NCBI GenBank assembly: GCA_030733815.1
Contig: JAUZQE010000014.1
Location: forward strand, 1 to 64,000
DNA from: Yanghanlia caeni
Lineage (GTDB): Bacteria; Pseudomonadota; Gammaproteobacteria; Burkholderiales; Burkholderiaceae_B
DNA length: 64,000 nucleotides
Direction: 5' to 3'
Shown one piece after another: positions 47,981 to 58,300 of this stretch (positions within the stretch are counted from its first letter, which is position 1; every line of letters starts with the position of its first letter). The notes under the pieces are model-generated. The model made no database searches. It was given only the letters and a program-made list of their open reading frames with translations, and was not told the DNA's origin. Made by a program: the position numbers and the translations under genes.

Positions 47981-50146
47981 CTACCGCAAGGTGTCGAGCG
48001 CGTCACCTAGCCCGCCACTGCGATAAACCCGCTGCCCGATTGCCTCGACGAAGGGATCCGTTGAGCCGGGAGCCACGAGCGTGAACCCGGCGCTGGCGCG
48101 CGTAATGCCTGTATACACAAGCTCGCGCGTCAGAACGGGGGTACGCGCCGGCGGCAAAACGAGCACGGCATGATGAAACTCTGATCCTTGCGATTTGTGA
48201 ACTGTCAGGGCATACACTGTCTCGACATCATCAAGCCGGTTGGGGGCGAACCAGCGCACGCCGGCGCCGCCGTCGGGAAACGCCACACGCAGGGTACGCT
48301 CGGCGCTTCCCTGACCAGGATACGGCAGCACCACCCCGATATCGCCATTGGTCAGGCGCAACGCACGGTTATTGCGCGTGACCATCACGGGGCGGCCGGC
48401 GTACCAGCCCGTGTATGCAGAAATGAGCCCTTCGCGATGCAGTACGCGAGCAATGAAATCGTTCAGGCCGCTCACACCCCAGGGGCCGCTGCGCAGCACA
48501 CACAGCACCTGGCAGGCGCGCTGAGCCTCGAGTACGCTCACGGCCCATTCGTCGAAAGCAGCCGGGTCATCGGTTTCGGGTGCCTGGGCCACCTTGGCAA
48601 GGTAATGCGCATAGCCGCGGCGCAGGCGCTTCCCATGGGCTGCCTCGGTGCCGGCCGTTGTGCCCTCTGCGGCAGCGTCGATACCTTCGACCACCAGGCG
48701 TGCCAGAGGTGTTCTTCGGTCGCCACGCATCTGCAGCAGGGCCAGATCGTTCGGGGAACACTCGAACTGACGCAACGCGTCATCGGCGCGGCCTTCGTTC
48801 ACCGCCGCCGCCAGCCGTCCGATACCGCTGTGACTGCCGAAGCGATGGCTGTAACGCAACATGACGACAGCCTGATCCAGCGCGCTACCCTGCGGGTCGA
48901 TGAGCGCCGGCGGCACATGCATGCCAGTGGCCCGGGCAAGCCAGTCGGCGATGTCCGGACGGTAATGGCCCTGCTCGGCGCGACGGCAGATCTCACCCAG
49001 AACGGCACCCGCCTCGACCGATGCGAGCTGGTCTTTGTCGCCAATGAGGATGAGCCGCGCACCAGCCGGCAGCGCCGCGATAACGTCGGCCATGAGGCTC
49101 AGGGGCACCATGGACGCCTCGTCGATCACCAGCACGTCGAGGGGCAGAGGGTTGCCCGCGTGGTGGCGGCGCGCCTGCATGTGAGGTCGCCCGCCCAGCA
49201 GACTGTGCAGCGTGACCACATTGGTGGGAATGGTGTGGGCAAGGTCGGCGCCGCCCGGAAGACTGTCGTAGCGCAGTTCATTGACGCGGTCGGCAATCGA
49301 TTCCCGCAGCCGCGCCGCCGCTTTGCCGGTCGGGGCGGCGAGGCTGATGCGCAAGGGTCGCCCGCCCCCGCCCGCAGGCCGTTGCGCGTACTGCAGCGCC
49401 TGCAGTACGGCAAGAAGGCGCACGACCGTGGTCGTCTTTCCCGTACCCGGGCCTCCGGTCACGACTGCAAAGCGGCTGCGTGCGGCCAGGGCACAGGCCA
49501 GCCGTTGCCAGTCGGCACCGCCGGATGCAGGGGGGGCGCCAAACAGGGCGTCGATCGCCGCACGCACCCGTTCAACAGGCAGTTCGTCGTCGGTCAGCGG
49601 TGCGTGAACGCGCTCGGCGATTGCGGCGGCGACCGCCTGTTCGTAGCGCCAATATCGGTACAGGTACAGGCGGTGCCCGCCGCGCACGAGAGGAGTCGGG
49701 TGCGAGCCGTCGGAAACGACCGGGGAATCCAATGCGGCCAGCCACTCGGCAAGCGAGACGCTGACGAGTACGTGTCCCGGCGTAGGCAAATCCACGGGCT
49801 CGGAATCCGCGCTCACCTCCGGCGGCAGATCCAGTACGCGTTGTGCCTCGTGCAGCGTGGCCGCCAGGTCGAGGCAGACATGACCACGCCCCAGCTGGTG
49901 ACTGACCAGTGCCGCCGCCAGCAACAGCAGCCCCGAAGCATCGGCCCGAATCTGCTGCAGGAATCGGGCGAACGCGGTGTCGAGTGGCTGCAGCCAGCCG
50001 GCCTCCACCCACGTATCGAGCAGGCGCAGCACGTCAGCCGCATCATGCAGCGATATGGGGCGCACAGGTGCATTGGCTTGCGGCAAGTCCAACGAAAGCT
50101 GTTCCGCCGCCCCGGGCCCCTGCGACGTACGCGCCGACCCGTTCAT
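47981..50146 (-). CDS. recD: Exodeoxyribonuclease V alpha subunit
   Basis: A 721-residue 5'-3' helicase subunit of RecBCD. Walker A GGPGTGKTTT is at residues 231-240, followed by the superfamily 1 motifs including DEASMV and, near the end, TVHKSQGSEF. The N-terminal 200 residues match the RecD domain that contacts RecBC. Its ATG overlaps the recB stop by 4 bases. The complete recC-recB-recD set is here without ptrA, which sits between recC and recB in E. coli. Confidence 0.95.
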   Translation of the reverse strand: MNGSARTSQGPGAAEQLSLDLPQANAPVRPISLHDAADVLRLLDTWVEAGWLQPLDTAFARFLQQIRADASGLLLLAAALVSHQLGRGHVCLDLAATLHEAQRVLDLPPEVSADSEPVDLPTPGHVLVSVSLAEWLAALDSPVVSDGSHPTPLVRGGHRLYLYRYWRYEQAVAAAIAERVHAPLTDDELPVERVRAAIDALFGAPPASGGADWQRLACALAARSRFAVVTGGPGTGKTTTVVRLLAVLQALQYAQRPAGGGGRPLRISLAAPTGKAAARLRESIADRVNELRYDSLPGGADLAHTIPTNVVTLHSLLGGRPHMQARRHHAGNPLPLDVLVIDEASMVPLSLMADVIAALPAGARLILIGDKDQLASVEAGAVLGEICRRAEQGHYRPDIADWLARATGMHVPPALIDPQGSALDQAVVMLRYSHRFGSHSGIGRLAAAVNEGRADDALRQFECSPNDLALLQMRGDRRTPLARLVVEGIDAAAEGTTAGTEAAHGKRLRRGYAHYLAKVAQAPETDDPAAFDEWAVSVLEAQRACQVLCVLRSGPWGVSGLNDFIARVLHREGLISAYTGWYAGRPVMVTRNNRALRLTNGDIGVVLPYPGQGSAERTLRVAFPDGGAGVRWFAPNRLDDVETVYALTVHKSQGSEFHHAVLVLPPARTPVLTRELVYTGITRASAGFTLVAPGSTDPFVEAIGQRVYRSGGLGDALDTLR

Positions 50147-53100
50147 GCCGCGCCTCCCTTTTCACCGTTGTTGAAAATCGCCTCGAGCTTCGCAATCGCC
50201 TCGAACGGTGGCCGTTCGATGTGCAGGCCCTGGCTGACCGCATGATTGCCACGCATGAAAAACACCAGCGCACCGCCTACATGGCGGTCGTAATCGTACC
50301 GTTCGCCCAGCCGGGCCTTGAGCAGCCGGTGCAACGCAAACAGATAGATCAGCGCTTGCAGATCGTAGCGATGCGCCAGCACGGCCTGAGCCAGCGCCCC
50401 GGTATGGTAAGCGTCGTCGTGCGCGCCAAGCCAGTTCGACTTGTAATCGGCAACGTAGTAGCGGCCGTCGTGTTCAAAGGCCAGATCGATGAAGCCGCGC
50501 AATAGCCCGTTGAAGCGCCCGCGGGTGATGCGCGGACGGGGTTTGTCGGGCTGGCAGTACTGCACCGCCACGGCGTCGAGTGCGGGCAGGTCGGCATCGC
50601 GTACCCCGCACCAGAATTCCATCTCCGGCCGGGGCGCCACGAGATCGGCCAGCACCAGCTCGCGCTGTGTACCGACATCGGGCAACGTAAGGTGAAACGA
50701 CTGCGTAACGAAGGCGGTCAGCCAGTCAGTGAGGGTGGCGGCGTGGTCCAGCCAGCCGCGACTGCGACACCGGCGCTCGACCATCGCGCGACAGGCTGCC
50801 GCATCGTGCAGCACACGCTGCGGCCCCTGCCGCAGCAGCCACTCCAACAGGCCGTGAATGAAGCTGCCGGGCCCCGCCCCACGCGGAAAATCGTGCAATC
50901 GCGCCGCCGACTGCATGAGCGGGGCAACGCGGTATTCCGGCAGAGCGGCGATTTCGACGTCTGCGCCGGAATCCAGCACCGCCAGCTCGACATCCGGCTC
51001 GGCCTGCGCGGCATAGGCCTCCAGAAACACCTCGCGATGCGCATCGTCGGGGAGGGCTGCGGCCGCGGCAGACGACACGGAAGCAGCGTAGCCCGGTTGA
51101 TCGAGTGCCATGCGGGCCATGGCGGAATAACTGCTCACGCTCCAGGGCTGCGGAACCGCCCTGCCCATGCTGCGCCAGTACCATGTCGTGCCGCGTGCCA
51201 CGGGAGACACATACCAGCCTGCACGCGCCTCGGGAAGGTCGAGAATCTCGATGTGCGGACACCGGCCCACCAGCGTCTCCAGACTGTTCAACAGCGTATG
51301 GGGCTCGCACGCATCCGCGCCTCCCAGCAAATACCCGAACGCCGAGGCACCCAATTCTTTCTGCGGCGCGAGCGCAACCCATGTTGCGTGCCGTGCCCGC
51401 GTGAGCGCCACATACAGTTTGCGAAGATCTTCGGCCAGCCGTTCGTGCTCTGCCGCGGCAAGCAGTTCAGCCTGTCGGTTTGCGTCCAACCCGGCAACGC
51501 TTGCCACGACCTGAACTTCACCTGCGGCCTGGGTACGGTACTGCATGGGCAGCTCGAGCGACTTGCGCGCCCACCCCTGGTAGGCATAGGGGTAGAACAC
51601 GAGCGGGTACTCCAGCCCCTTCGACTTGTGTACGGTTACGATCTGTACCAGCCCGGCATCGTCTTCCAGCCGCATGCGCGACATGTCGCCCTCGGCATCA
51701 GGGTCACCACCACGCTCGATGTGCTCCTCGAGGAAACGGATCAGGGCGTGCTCGCCGTCGAGTGTGGTCGAAGCCGCCTGCAACAGTTCGGCCAGATGCA
51801 GGAAATCGGTGAGGTCGCGCTCGCCTTCGAGATCAAACGCCTGCTGAGCCGCAAGCAGGCGGGCCGGCACGTCGAAATCGTGCATCAGCTGACGCAACAT
51901 GGGCAAGACGCCCCGGCGCCGCCAGTCGTCCTTGTAGCCGGCGAAGCGATCCACCGTCGTCTCCCAGAGCCCTTCGTCATGAACCAGGGCGTCGAGCTGG
52001 TGCCAATGAAGGCCGATACCCGCCGTGGCAAGCGCCGCCCGCACGAAGTCGGCCCGTTCGGGTTCGGCGCAGGCCCGCAGCCAGGCCAGCACGTCGACTG
52101 CCGCGTTACTCTGATACACCGATGATTCGTCTGACAGATACACGCTGCGAATGCCGCGGCGCCCCAGTTCGCGTCGAAGGCGGCCGGCCTCGAATCTGGA
52201 GTTGACGAGTACCGCGATATCGCCCGAGGTGAGCGGCGCAAACACGTCGCCCTTTCTGAACCCAGCCTTGCCTTGGGCGCCCAGCTGCAAAAGACGAAGA
52301 ATTTCTGACGCGCAGGCCTCGGCTACCATGTCGTCGTAATTATCGGGTCCGTCGGCCGTACTCTGCTGCGGCGCTTCGTCGAGGTCGACATCCGTGCGGC
52401 CCACCACGGGACACCAGATCGTCATTGCCGTGGCCGGTGCGTCGTCAACTTCCCAGACGCCGGGATCGGCCGCGGCCCTGACGGGATGAAACGGCACGGG
52501 ATTGTCACTCACATGAGCCTCCGGCCGACGGAACAGGAAGGCCCCTTGCTCGCGGCGCGTTTCGCCTTCAAGGAAAAGGTGGTTGACCGCCGCGACCATC
52601 GCCGCGCTAGAACGATAGTTGCTGCCAAGCGTATACAGCCGACCTTCGCAGTGGCCGCGCGCGGTCAGATAGGCATGAATATCGGCCCCGCGAAAGCGGT
52701 AGATGGCCTGTTTGGGGTCGCCGATGAGCGCAAGCAGCGAGCTGCGGCTGTTGGCCGCGATGTCGTAAATACGTTCGAAGATCCGGTACTGGTGAGGATT
52801 GGTGTCTTGAAACTCATCGATCAGGGCAACGGGAAACTGCTTGCGCAGCGCGGCAGCCAATCGCGCACCATTGGGCCCGCTCAGGGCGGCATCGAGGTGT
52901 TGGGTGAGCCCACTGAAACTCACCATTGCCCTTTGACGGCGCAGCTGCGCCATGCGATCGGCCACCCAGCGGGCGGCGTGCTGCAGCACACAGCTGAAAT
53001 GTTCATTCGCTTCACGCAACTCATCACGCAACCGCAACATGGCGTGCAATGCCGGATGCTCTGGCGGTGTTCCCTCTTTCCAGGCATCTGCAAGACCCTC

Positions 53101-54036
53101 GGGTGTCAACCGTTCCCAGGCCTTGTTGGTGGCCGAAAACGGCGCTTCGATGGAAGGCCCGCGCGCCCACTCGTCGAGAGCGGGCAACCATTTGGGCCAG
53201 GTCGACTTGGACAGTTTCTTGCGATCGACATGCCCCGCCTCGTAAGCGTCCTGAAGAATTCGATGCAGTTCAGCGGCCCACCGTGCCCAGGGTGCCTTGA
53301 TCGCCTCGATGCGTGCGCGCACGCGTTCCAGGGCCGCCACCGGGTCGGCGCCGTCAGCATATTCATGCGCATGGGGCAGCCAGCGCATGAGCGTGGCGGC
53401 CAGGGTGTCGCAGTCGTTGGGGGCATAGCGAAACCTGCCCGGCTTATGTGAACCGATCAGCTTGAGCACACGGTCGAACAACTCCGGCTCGAGCGGCGCA
53501 ATAAACAGTCGCCAGTAATCGCGTGTGGCTTCCGCCACACGCTCGCCCTCGTCGACATCCATTTCCAGATCGAACAGGCTCGCGCTGTCGAAGGCATGCT
53601 CGCGCAGCATGCGGTAACACCATGCATCGATGGTGTCGACGGCGGCATCGTCCATCCATTCGGCGGCCACCTGCAGCACGCGCGCACAGGCGGGCCAGCG
53701 TTGCGGCGGATACTCGGCCCGCAGCCCCTGCAGAAAGTCGTCGCCCGGCGCTTCATTCAGAAAGCAGGCCGCAGCCTCGGTCAGGCGCCGGCGAATGCGG
53801 TCGCGCAATTCCTTGGTGGCTGCACGGGTGAATGTCACCACCAGAATGTCGGGTGGCAGCAGGCTGCGCCCATCGGGCAGTTCGCCATGTCCCAGCACCA
53901 GTCTGACGTACAGGCTCGCGATGGTATAGGTTTTTCCCGTGCCTGCACTCGCCTCGATCAGCCGGCTGCCCCAAAGGGGAAACCTCAGCGCGTCGAGGGG
54001 TTCAACGGATGCCATGACGGTGGTGACGCGCGTCAT
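50143..54036 (-). CDS. recB: Exodeoxyribonuclease V beta subunit
   Basis: A 1297-residue helicase-nuclease, the motor that opens double-strand breaks for RecA. Walker A ASAGTGKTYT is at residues 29-38; UvrD-type motifs follow, including EFQDTNPHQY and VTVHKSKGLEY. The C-terminal nuclease domain has the catalytic GFIDLAF and YYVADYKSNW pair with the key Asp and Lys. GGAGGACAA immediately before the ATG at 54036 decides the start, which overlaps the recC stop by 4 bases. The open frame continues upstream but is inside recC. Confidence 0.97.
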   Translation of the reverse strand: MTRVTTVMASVEPLDALRFPLWGSRLIEASAGTGKTYTIASLYVRLVLGHGELPDGRSLLPPDILVVTFTRAATKELRDRIRRRLTEAAACFLNEAPGDDFLQGLRAEYPPQRWPACARVLQVAAEWMDDAAVDTIDAWCYRMLREHAFDSASLFDLEMDVDEGERVAEATRDYWRLFIAPLEPELFDRVLKLIGSHKPGRFRYAPNDCDTLAATLMRWLPHAHEYADGADPVAALERVRARIEAIKAPWARWAAELHRILQDAYEAGHVDRKKLSKSTWPKWLPALDEWARGPSIEAPFSATNKAWERLTPEGLADAWKEGTPPEHPALHAMLRLRDELREANEHFSCVLQHAARWVADRMAQLRRQRAMVSFSGLTQHLDAALSGPNGARLAAALRKQFPVALIDEFQDTNPHQYRIFERIYDIAANSRSSLLALIGDPKQAIYRFRGADIHAYLTARGHCEGRLYTLGSNYRSSAAMVAAVNHLFLEGETRREQGAFLFRRPEAHVSDNPVPFHPVRAAADPGVWEVDDAPATAMTIWCPVVGRTDVDLDEAPQQSTADGPDNYDDMVAEACASEILRLLQLGAQGKAGFRKGDVFAPLTSGDIAVLVNSRFEAGRLRRELGRRGIRSVYLSDESSVYQSNAAVDVLAWLRACAEPERADFVRAALATAGIGLHWHQLDALVHDEGLWETTVDRFAGYKDDWRRRGVLPMLRQLMHDFDVPARLLAAQQAFDLEGERDLTDFLHLAELLQAASTTLDGEHALIRFLEEHIERGGDPDAEGDMSRMRLEDDAGLVQIVTVHKSKGLEYPLVFYPYAYQGWARKSLELPMQYRTQAAGEVQVVASVAGLDANRQAELLAAAEHERLAEDLRKLYVALTRARHATWVALAPQKELGASAFGYLLGGADACEPHTLLNSLETLVGRCPHIEILDLPEARAGWYVSPVARGTTWYWRSMGRAVPQPWSVSSYSAMARMALDQPGYAASVSSAAAAALPDDAHREVFLEAYAAQAEPDVELAVLDSGADVEIAALPEYRVAPLMQSAARLHDFPRGAGPGSFIHGLLEWLLRQGPQRVLHDAAACRAMVERRCRSRGWLDHAATLTDWLTAFVTQSFHLTLPDVGTQRELVLADLVAPRPEMEFWCGVRDADLPALDAVAVQYCQPDKPRPRITRGRFNGLLRGFIDLAFEHDGRYYVADYKSNWLGAHDDAYHTGALAQAVLAHRYDLQALIYLFALHRLLKARLGERYDYDRHVGGALVFFMRGNHAVSQGLHIERPPFEAIAKLEAIFNNGEKGGAA

Positions 54037-57000
54037 TTGTCCTCCTTCCGGCGTATGGCGAAAAACAACGGGCCATACAGCTGCACGACCCATCGCAGCA
54101 GCTCATCACCGGCACGCAGCGATTCCAGCGTCGGGAACGCGCGGCGTTCATAGACCGCCTCACGCCTTTGCGCCTGGTTCCAATTCGCGTCGTAGCACTC
54201 GGCAATGCTACGGGCGAGCACGTCAGACGCTGCCCACTCGCGCCATGCATCGGAATCCGGTTCGGGTACCTGCGGGCCCGGCAGCGTAACCAGCACGGGC
54301 CGCGCGAATTCGATCTTGAGCGGCAGCGGCCGGCGCATGCCTTCCACCCACGCGCGCATCAGGTCATGCAGCCATTGCTGCGCCTCGGCTGCATTCAACG
54401 GACCAAACTGCGCCACACCCGCCGGGCTCACGATAACGGTGGACATGGTGTGACCCTGGCTGTTTGCGGCCAGGTGACGCACCCAGTGTTCCACCAGATT
54501 GCGTTCACTCCATTCATTCTGTTTGGTGAGCAGACGCGACGCCTGCATGACGAGCCGTAACAGCCCGCCGTCGGCGCGGCGGCGCAGCGAGCCGATACGG
54601 CCACTCAGTGGCGGTGCGCCGGGGCAGTTGACCTCCAGCTCGAGCCCCATATCGTCGGCGTCAGGCCACTCGAGCGCATGGCGCTGCCAGTCGGTGACCA
54701 TCTTCTGAAACGCCTTGCGACAGGCCTGCACTTCGAGTTCACCCGCCGTACCAAACGCCAGTTGGCCACTGCGGTGCATGCGCTCGAACTCGGCCTCGCA
54801 CAATGCCATGACGTCGCCCTGCCCTTCCAGCGCGCCACGCGTCGTGCGGATCAGTGCATCATAAACCCCCCACGTGCTCAGGCCATCGGCAAGAAACAGT
54901 TCCTCGTCGCTGGGAGCCTCGCTGTCTTCGACGCTGACTTCAAGCCGCTGGCGAAAGAACTCACGCACGGGGTGCTTTAGAAAGGCCTCCAGGTCATTGA
55001 ACGAAAGGGGTTCGTCGCGCACGAGCTCGCCAAGCACGGCAAATGGATCGGCCTGCTGCGTCGCAACCACGCCGTCGGCAGCACGCCATTCCCGTGCATA
55101 CGTGAACAGCGTGGCATCGGGCGTGGCGTCGGAAAAATATGCGCTGCTGAATGCCTGCAGGGGATGCACGGTGGTGATCTGTGCGAGCAGATCGTCGCAC
55201 CCGGAATCGGGCTGCCAACCGGCCGCCAGATGATCACGCAGCTGGGCCACGAGCACCGACGGGGGCCGCTCGGTGTTGTCGACGATACTGCGCCCCACCC
55301 ACGATACGTAAAATCGTTCACGGGCCGAGAGCAAGGCCTCGAGAAACAGGTAGCGGTCATCGTCACGGCGTGAACGGTCACCCGGACGATAGTCCGACTG
55401 CATCAGGTCGAAGTGGGCCGGCGTGCGCGAGCGCGGATAGTCGCCGTCGTTCATGCCCAGCAGGCATACGTGCCGAAAGGGTATGGCCCGCATCGGCATG
55501 AGCGTGGCGAACGTAATGGCGCCGCTCGCAAAGCGCTGCGCCAGTCCGGCCGACTGAAAGCACGCCATCCAGTGCCCGGAGACCACCGCAAGCGTAACCG
55601 CCTCGTCAAAGCCCGACGCCTCGCACTCATCGAGCCAGCCTTCGAGCGCCTGGCCCAGCTGTTCGACCGTGTAGGCTGCAACGACATCCCCCACATCGAT
55701 GAAGTCGTCGAGCAGACTGCGAAGACGCTGCACCCATTGAGCGGGCGTGGCCGGTTCGTTCAGCACCCTGGCGTAATGCGACATGCGCTCGATGACCTGG
55801 GCCAGCACGCCCGCAAGTCGCGCCTCGAGGCCGGCCACGTCACCGTAAGGTGCAATGCCGCCCCACGCGCCGGCATCGCCCATGGCGTAACCCAGCAACA
55901 TGCGACGCAGCCCGAACTCCCAGGTATGCAGCTGTGCGAGCGCGTCGTCGATGGGAAGACCCAGCGCCTTGCGGTGTTCGCTGTTGAGACCCCAGCGCAC
56001 GTTCGCCCCGCTGATCCAGTCGCGCAGCACGCCAATGTCGGGTTCATTGAGTTCGAAGCGCCGCCGCACGGCTTCGGTATCGAGCAGATCGAGCACATCG
56101 CCGACGCCCAGGCGCGCCTGCGGCAGCGCAAGCAGGCGCTGCACGGCATCGAGCACGGTGTTCACGCTGCCCGGGCCGCGGTCGACGATGAAATATGGCA
56201 GGCGCCGGGTGTCGCCCGGCATGTGAAGCCCGAAGACGGCATCGATATAGGGTGCGTAGGCCTCGATATCGGGCACCATCACGATGACGTCGTCAGGCTG
56301 CAGTGACGCGTCGGCGTCGAAGGCGGCCAGCAGCTGATCGTGCAGGATCTCGACCTCGCGCATCGGACTGTGGGCAATATGAAAGCAGAATGACCGATCC
56401 CCCGCAGCCAGCACTCGCGCTTCGGCGCAGATTTCGGGCATGGGCGTCAGATTCAGGATATCGTTCTGGACCTGGGAAAGCGCCGATTTGGACGATGCCG
56501 GGGCAAATGCGTCGGCCAGAGCGAACGTGACCGGCGCCGCACCCCTGCCGGCGGCAGAATCGTGGCGCGCGGCAAGGGCCTGACGCTCTTCTTCGAGCTC
56601 CTCGAGCAACGCCAGGTAATCGCGGCCCTGCCGGCCCCATGACGCGAGCAACGGGTGCGCATAATCGTGCAGAGAATCCGCATCGATATCGCGCGGCATG
56701 CCTTCGCGCAGCGGTCGGTGCCGACGCACACGGCGCAGCAGTTCACGCCCCTCGACGATCTCGGCCCAGTGATACTGACACGGATTGTGCACGCACACCA
56801 GCACCTGCGCCCAACGAGCCACTTCCACCAGCGCCTCGAGCGTCTGGCGGGGCAGGCTGCTGACACCGAACACGACAATACGGCGTGGCAAATCGGGCGG
56901 TACGGCCCCGGAGCGCCAGGTGCGCAAGGTGTCGATGAACCGCGCATGCACTGCGGCGCGCCCGTAACCACTGCCCTGCGGGCCGACATCGGCCAAAATG

Positions 57001-57584
57001 GCGCGCCACAGCTCGGCCTGCCAGGCCTGTTGTGGATCAAGCGCACGCGGCTCGCCTGTACCGCGCAGCACGTCGTTGCCCGCCGCCCAGTCGGCCAGCC
57101 AGTCGGCCCGATACACCTGATACTGATCGAACAGGTCGGCCAGGCGCTGCGCCAGCTGATGGCGTTTGCGCAGATCGGAGTCGTCGTGCAAGAAGCGCTG
57201 CAGGGGTTCGTACACGCCATCGGAGGGAAGATCGCCCAGCAGGCGCATCAGACGCCACACCAGCGGCTGCTTGTCGAGCGGCGAGGCCTCAGGCACCGCA
57301 TCTTCGCCCAGCACGCGCCGGTACAACGACCATAGCAGGCGTGAAGGCATGGGCGTATCGATCGCGGCGGCGATACCCGGTTCGTCGGGAGAACCTTGTG
57401 CGATCTCGCTGCGCAGCCATTGCGCGATGCCGTTGCTCTGCACGGCGATGATGTCGGTTTCGAGCGGCTCGAGAGGGTGGTCACGCAGCCATTGAATCAG
57501 CGACTCGCACAGGACTTCCATACGATTGGAATGCAGTACGAGCACCTTGGGCTCGATGGACGATTCGACAGCGTTGTGGCTCAA
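54033..57584 (-). CDS. recC: Exodeoxyribonuclease V gamma subunit
   Basis: An 1183-residue subunit that splits the duplex and reads the Chi sequence in RecBCD. Length is close to the usual 1120-1150. The N-terminus that matches RecC (VLHSNRMEVL) begins before the first ATG of the frame, so the start must lie upstream. A TTG at 57584 preceded by GGAG at 5 bases spacing is the best candidate. That TTG overlaps the stop of a preceding 62-codon frame in a TTGA junction, the same style as recC-recB and recB-recD. Start codon use here is inferred. Confidence 0.93.
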   Translation of the reverse strand: MSHNAVESSIEPKVLVLHSNRMEVLCESLIQWLRDHPLEPLETDIIAVQSNGIAQWLRSEIAQGSPDEPGIAAAIDTPMPSRLLWSLYRRVLGEDAVPEASPLDKQPLVWRLMRLLGDLPSDGVYEPLQRFLHDDSDLRKRHQLAQRLADLFDQYQVYRADWLADWAAGNDVLRGTGEPRALDPQQAWQAELWRAILADVGPQGSGYGRAAVHARFIDTLRTWRSGAVPPDLPRRIVVFGVSSLPRQTLEALVEVARWAQVLVCVHNPCQYHWAEIVEGRELLRRVRRHRPLREGMPRDIDADSLHDYAHPLLASWGRQGRDYLALLEELEEERQALAARHDSAAGRGAAPVTFALADAFAPASSKSALSQVQNDILNLTPMPEICAEARVLAAGDRSFCFHIAHSPMREVEILHDQLLAAFDADASLQPDDVIVMVPDIEAYAPYIDAVFGLHMPGDTRRLPYFIVDRGPGSVNTVLDAVQRLLALPQARLGVGDVLDLLDTEAVRRRFELNEPDIGVLRDWISGANVRWGLNSEHRKALGLPIDDALAQLHTWEFGLRRMLLGYAMGDAGAWGGIAPYGDVAGLEARLAGVLAQVIERMSHYARVLNEPATPAQWVQRLRSLLDDFIDVGDVVAAYTVEQLGQALEGWLDECEASGFDEAVTLAVVSGHWMACFQSAGLAQRFASGAITFATLMPMRAIPFRHVCLLGMNDGDYPRSRTPAHFDLMQSDYRPGDRSRRDDDRYLFLEALLSARERFYVSWVGRSIVDNTERPPSVLVAQLRDHLAAGWQPDSGCDDLLAQITTVHPLQAFSSAYFSDATPDATLFTYAREWRAADGVVATQQADPFAVLGELVRDEPLSFNDLEAFLKHPVREFFRQRLEVSVEDSEAPSDEELFLADGLSTWGVYDALIRTTRGALEGQGDVMALCEAEFERMHRSGQLAFGTAGELEVQACRKAFQKMVTDWQRHALEWPDADDMGLELEVNCPGAPPLSGRIGSLRRRADGGLLRLVMQASRLLTKQNEWSERNLVEHWVRHLAANSQGHTMSTVIVSPAGVAQFGPLNAAEAQQWLHDLMRAWVEGMRRPLPLKIEFARPVLVTLPGPQVPEPDSDAWREWAASDVLARSIAECYDANWNQAQRREAVYERRAFPTLESLRAGDELLRWVVQLYGPLFFAIRRKEDK

Positions 57585-57769
57585 AGCGACTCCGGCAAGG
57601 CAAGCGGGTTGGCGCGGGTGATCGTAACACCATTGGCGCCGGGCCTGATAGCCGGCTGCTGCACGAGTATCCGCCCAACGCATGATGCCGCGCCGCCGCC
57701 ATCAGCCATGTAATGCGCCGCAACCCGCACGACGGACTTACGCGAACGAACCGTGACCCGCATGGCCAT
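57581..57769 (-). CDS. Candidate small gene coupled to recC
   Basis: A 62-codon frame begins at ATG 57769, with AAGG 4 bases upstream, and ends in TGA overlapping the proposed recC TTG. The product is basic near its start (RVTVRSRKSVVRV) with a GADGGG-like small-residue centre and no signal peptide. It fills most of the gap between ubiT and recC. I do not recognise the family. Support comes from the 4-base junction with recC; the region could instead be recC leader without coding. Confidence 0.35.
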   Translation of the reverse strand: MAMRVTVRSRKSVVRVAAHYMADGGGAASCVGRILVQQPAIRPGANGVTITRANPLALPESL

Positions 57770-57815
57770 CGAACCTTGCACATGGCCAGGCGGGACGTGA
57801 GTGGCAAGCGGGCGT

Positions 57816-58298
57816 TCAGTTGCCGGGCGTACGCAGGCCGATGCCGGGCACCGACAGCAGGCCGGCCAGCACCCTGCCCGGTCTGAGCAGCTCGATATCG
57901 AGCGAATCGAGCGTGTTCTTCACCCACAGGCCCAGTTCGGTATCGCCTTCCATCACGAGGCGACGGCTGAAGAACAGCGTATCGGGGTCTTCGCCGCGAC
58001 GCAGCAGCTGATGGAAATCCCAGGCGTGGGCACGTATGGTGAGGTCGGGAGGCGTGGTGCCGTGGTCGGCGGCGCGAAAGGCATTGCCGCGCCAGGTGTA
58101 GTCGAAGCGCAGGCAGGCGTCGGTGACCTCGATGCGCAGTGAGCGGCCTTCCAGCATCGAAATGCTGTCGACGGGCAGATGCGGGGCCAGAGCCACGTTC
58201 AGGCCCATGACGAACAGCTGTGAACCGGGCCGCCGTGGCAGGCTGCCCAGCAGACGCCCGAGCGGAGCCGGAATGCGAAAGCCGTTGTCGGTGGTCAT
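57816..58298 (-). CDS. ubiT: Ubiquinone biosynthesis accessory factor UbiT
   Basis: A 160-residue protein with an SCP2 lipid-binding domain (about residues 25-130). UbiT works with UbiU and UbiV in the oxygen-independent synthesis of ubiquinone, probably by holding the hydrophobic intermediate. AGGAGTCTGATC precedes the ATG at 58298, which starts 2 bases after the ubiV stop. It is the last of the three genes in order ubiU-ubiV-ubiT. The adjacent location with both partners makes the call strong; SCP2 proteins alone would be ambiguous. Confidence 0.92.
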   Translation of the reverse strand: MTTDNGFRIPAPLGRLLGSLPRRPGSQLFVMGLNVALAPHLPVDSISMLEGRSLRIEVTDACLRFDYTWRGNAFRAADHGTTPPDLTIRAHAWDFHQLLRRGEDPDTLFFSRRLVMEGDTELGLWVKNTLDSLDIELLRPGRVLAGLLSVPGIGLRTPGN

Positions 58299-58300
58299 GA

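Noticed and set aside
54037..54093. Upstream extension of recB
   Set aside because: It lies inside recC, while GGAGGACAA before 54036 clearly marks the start.
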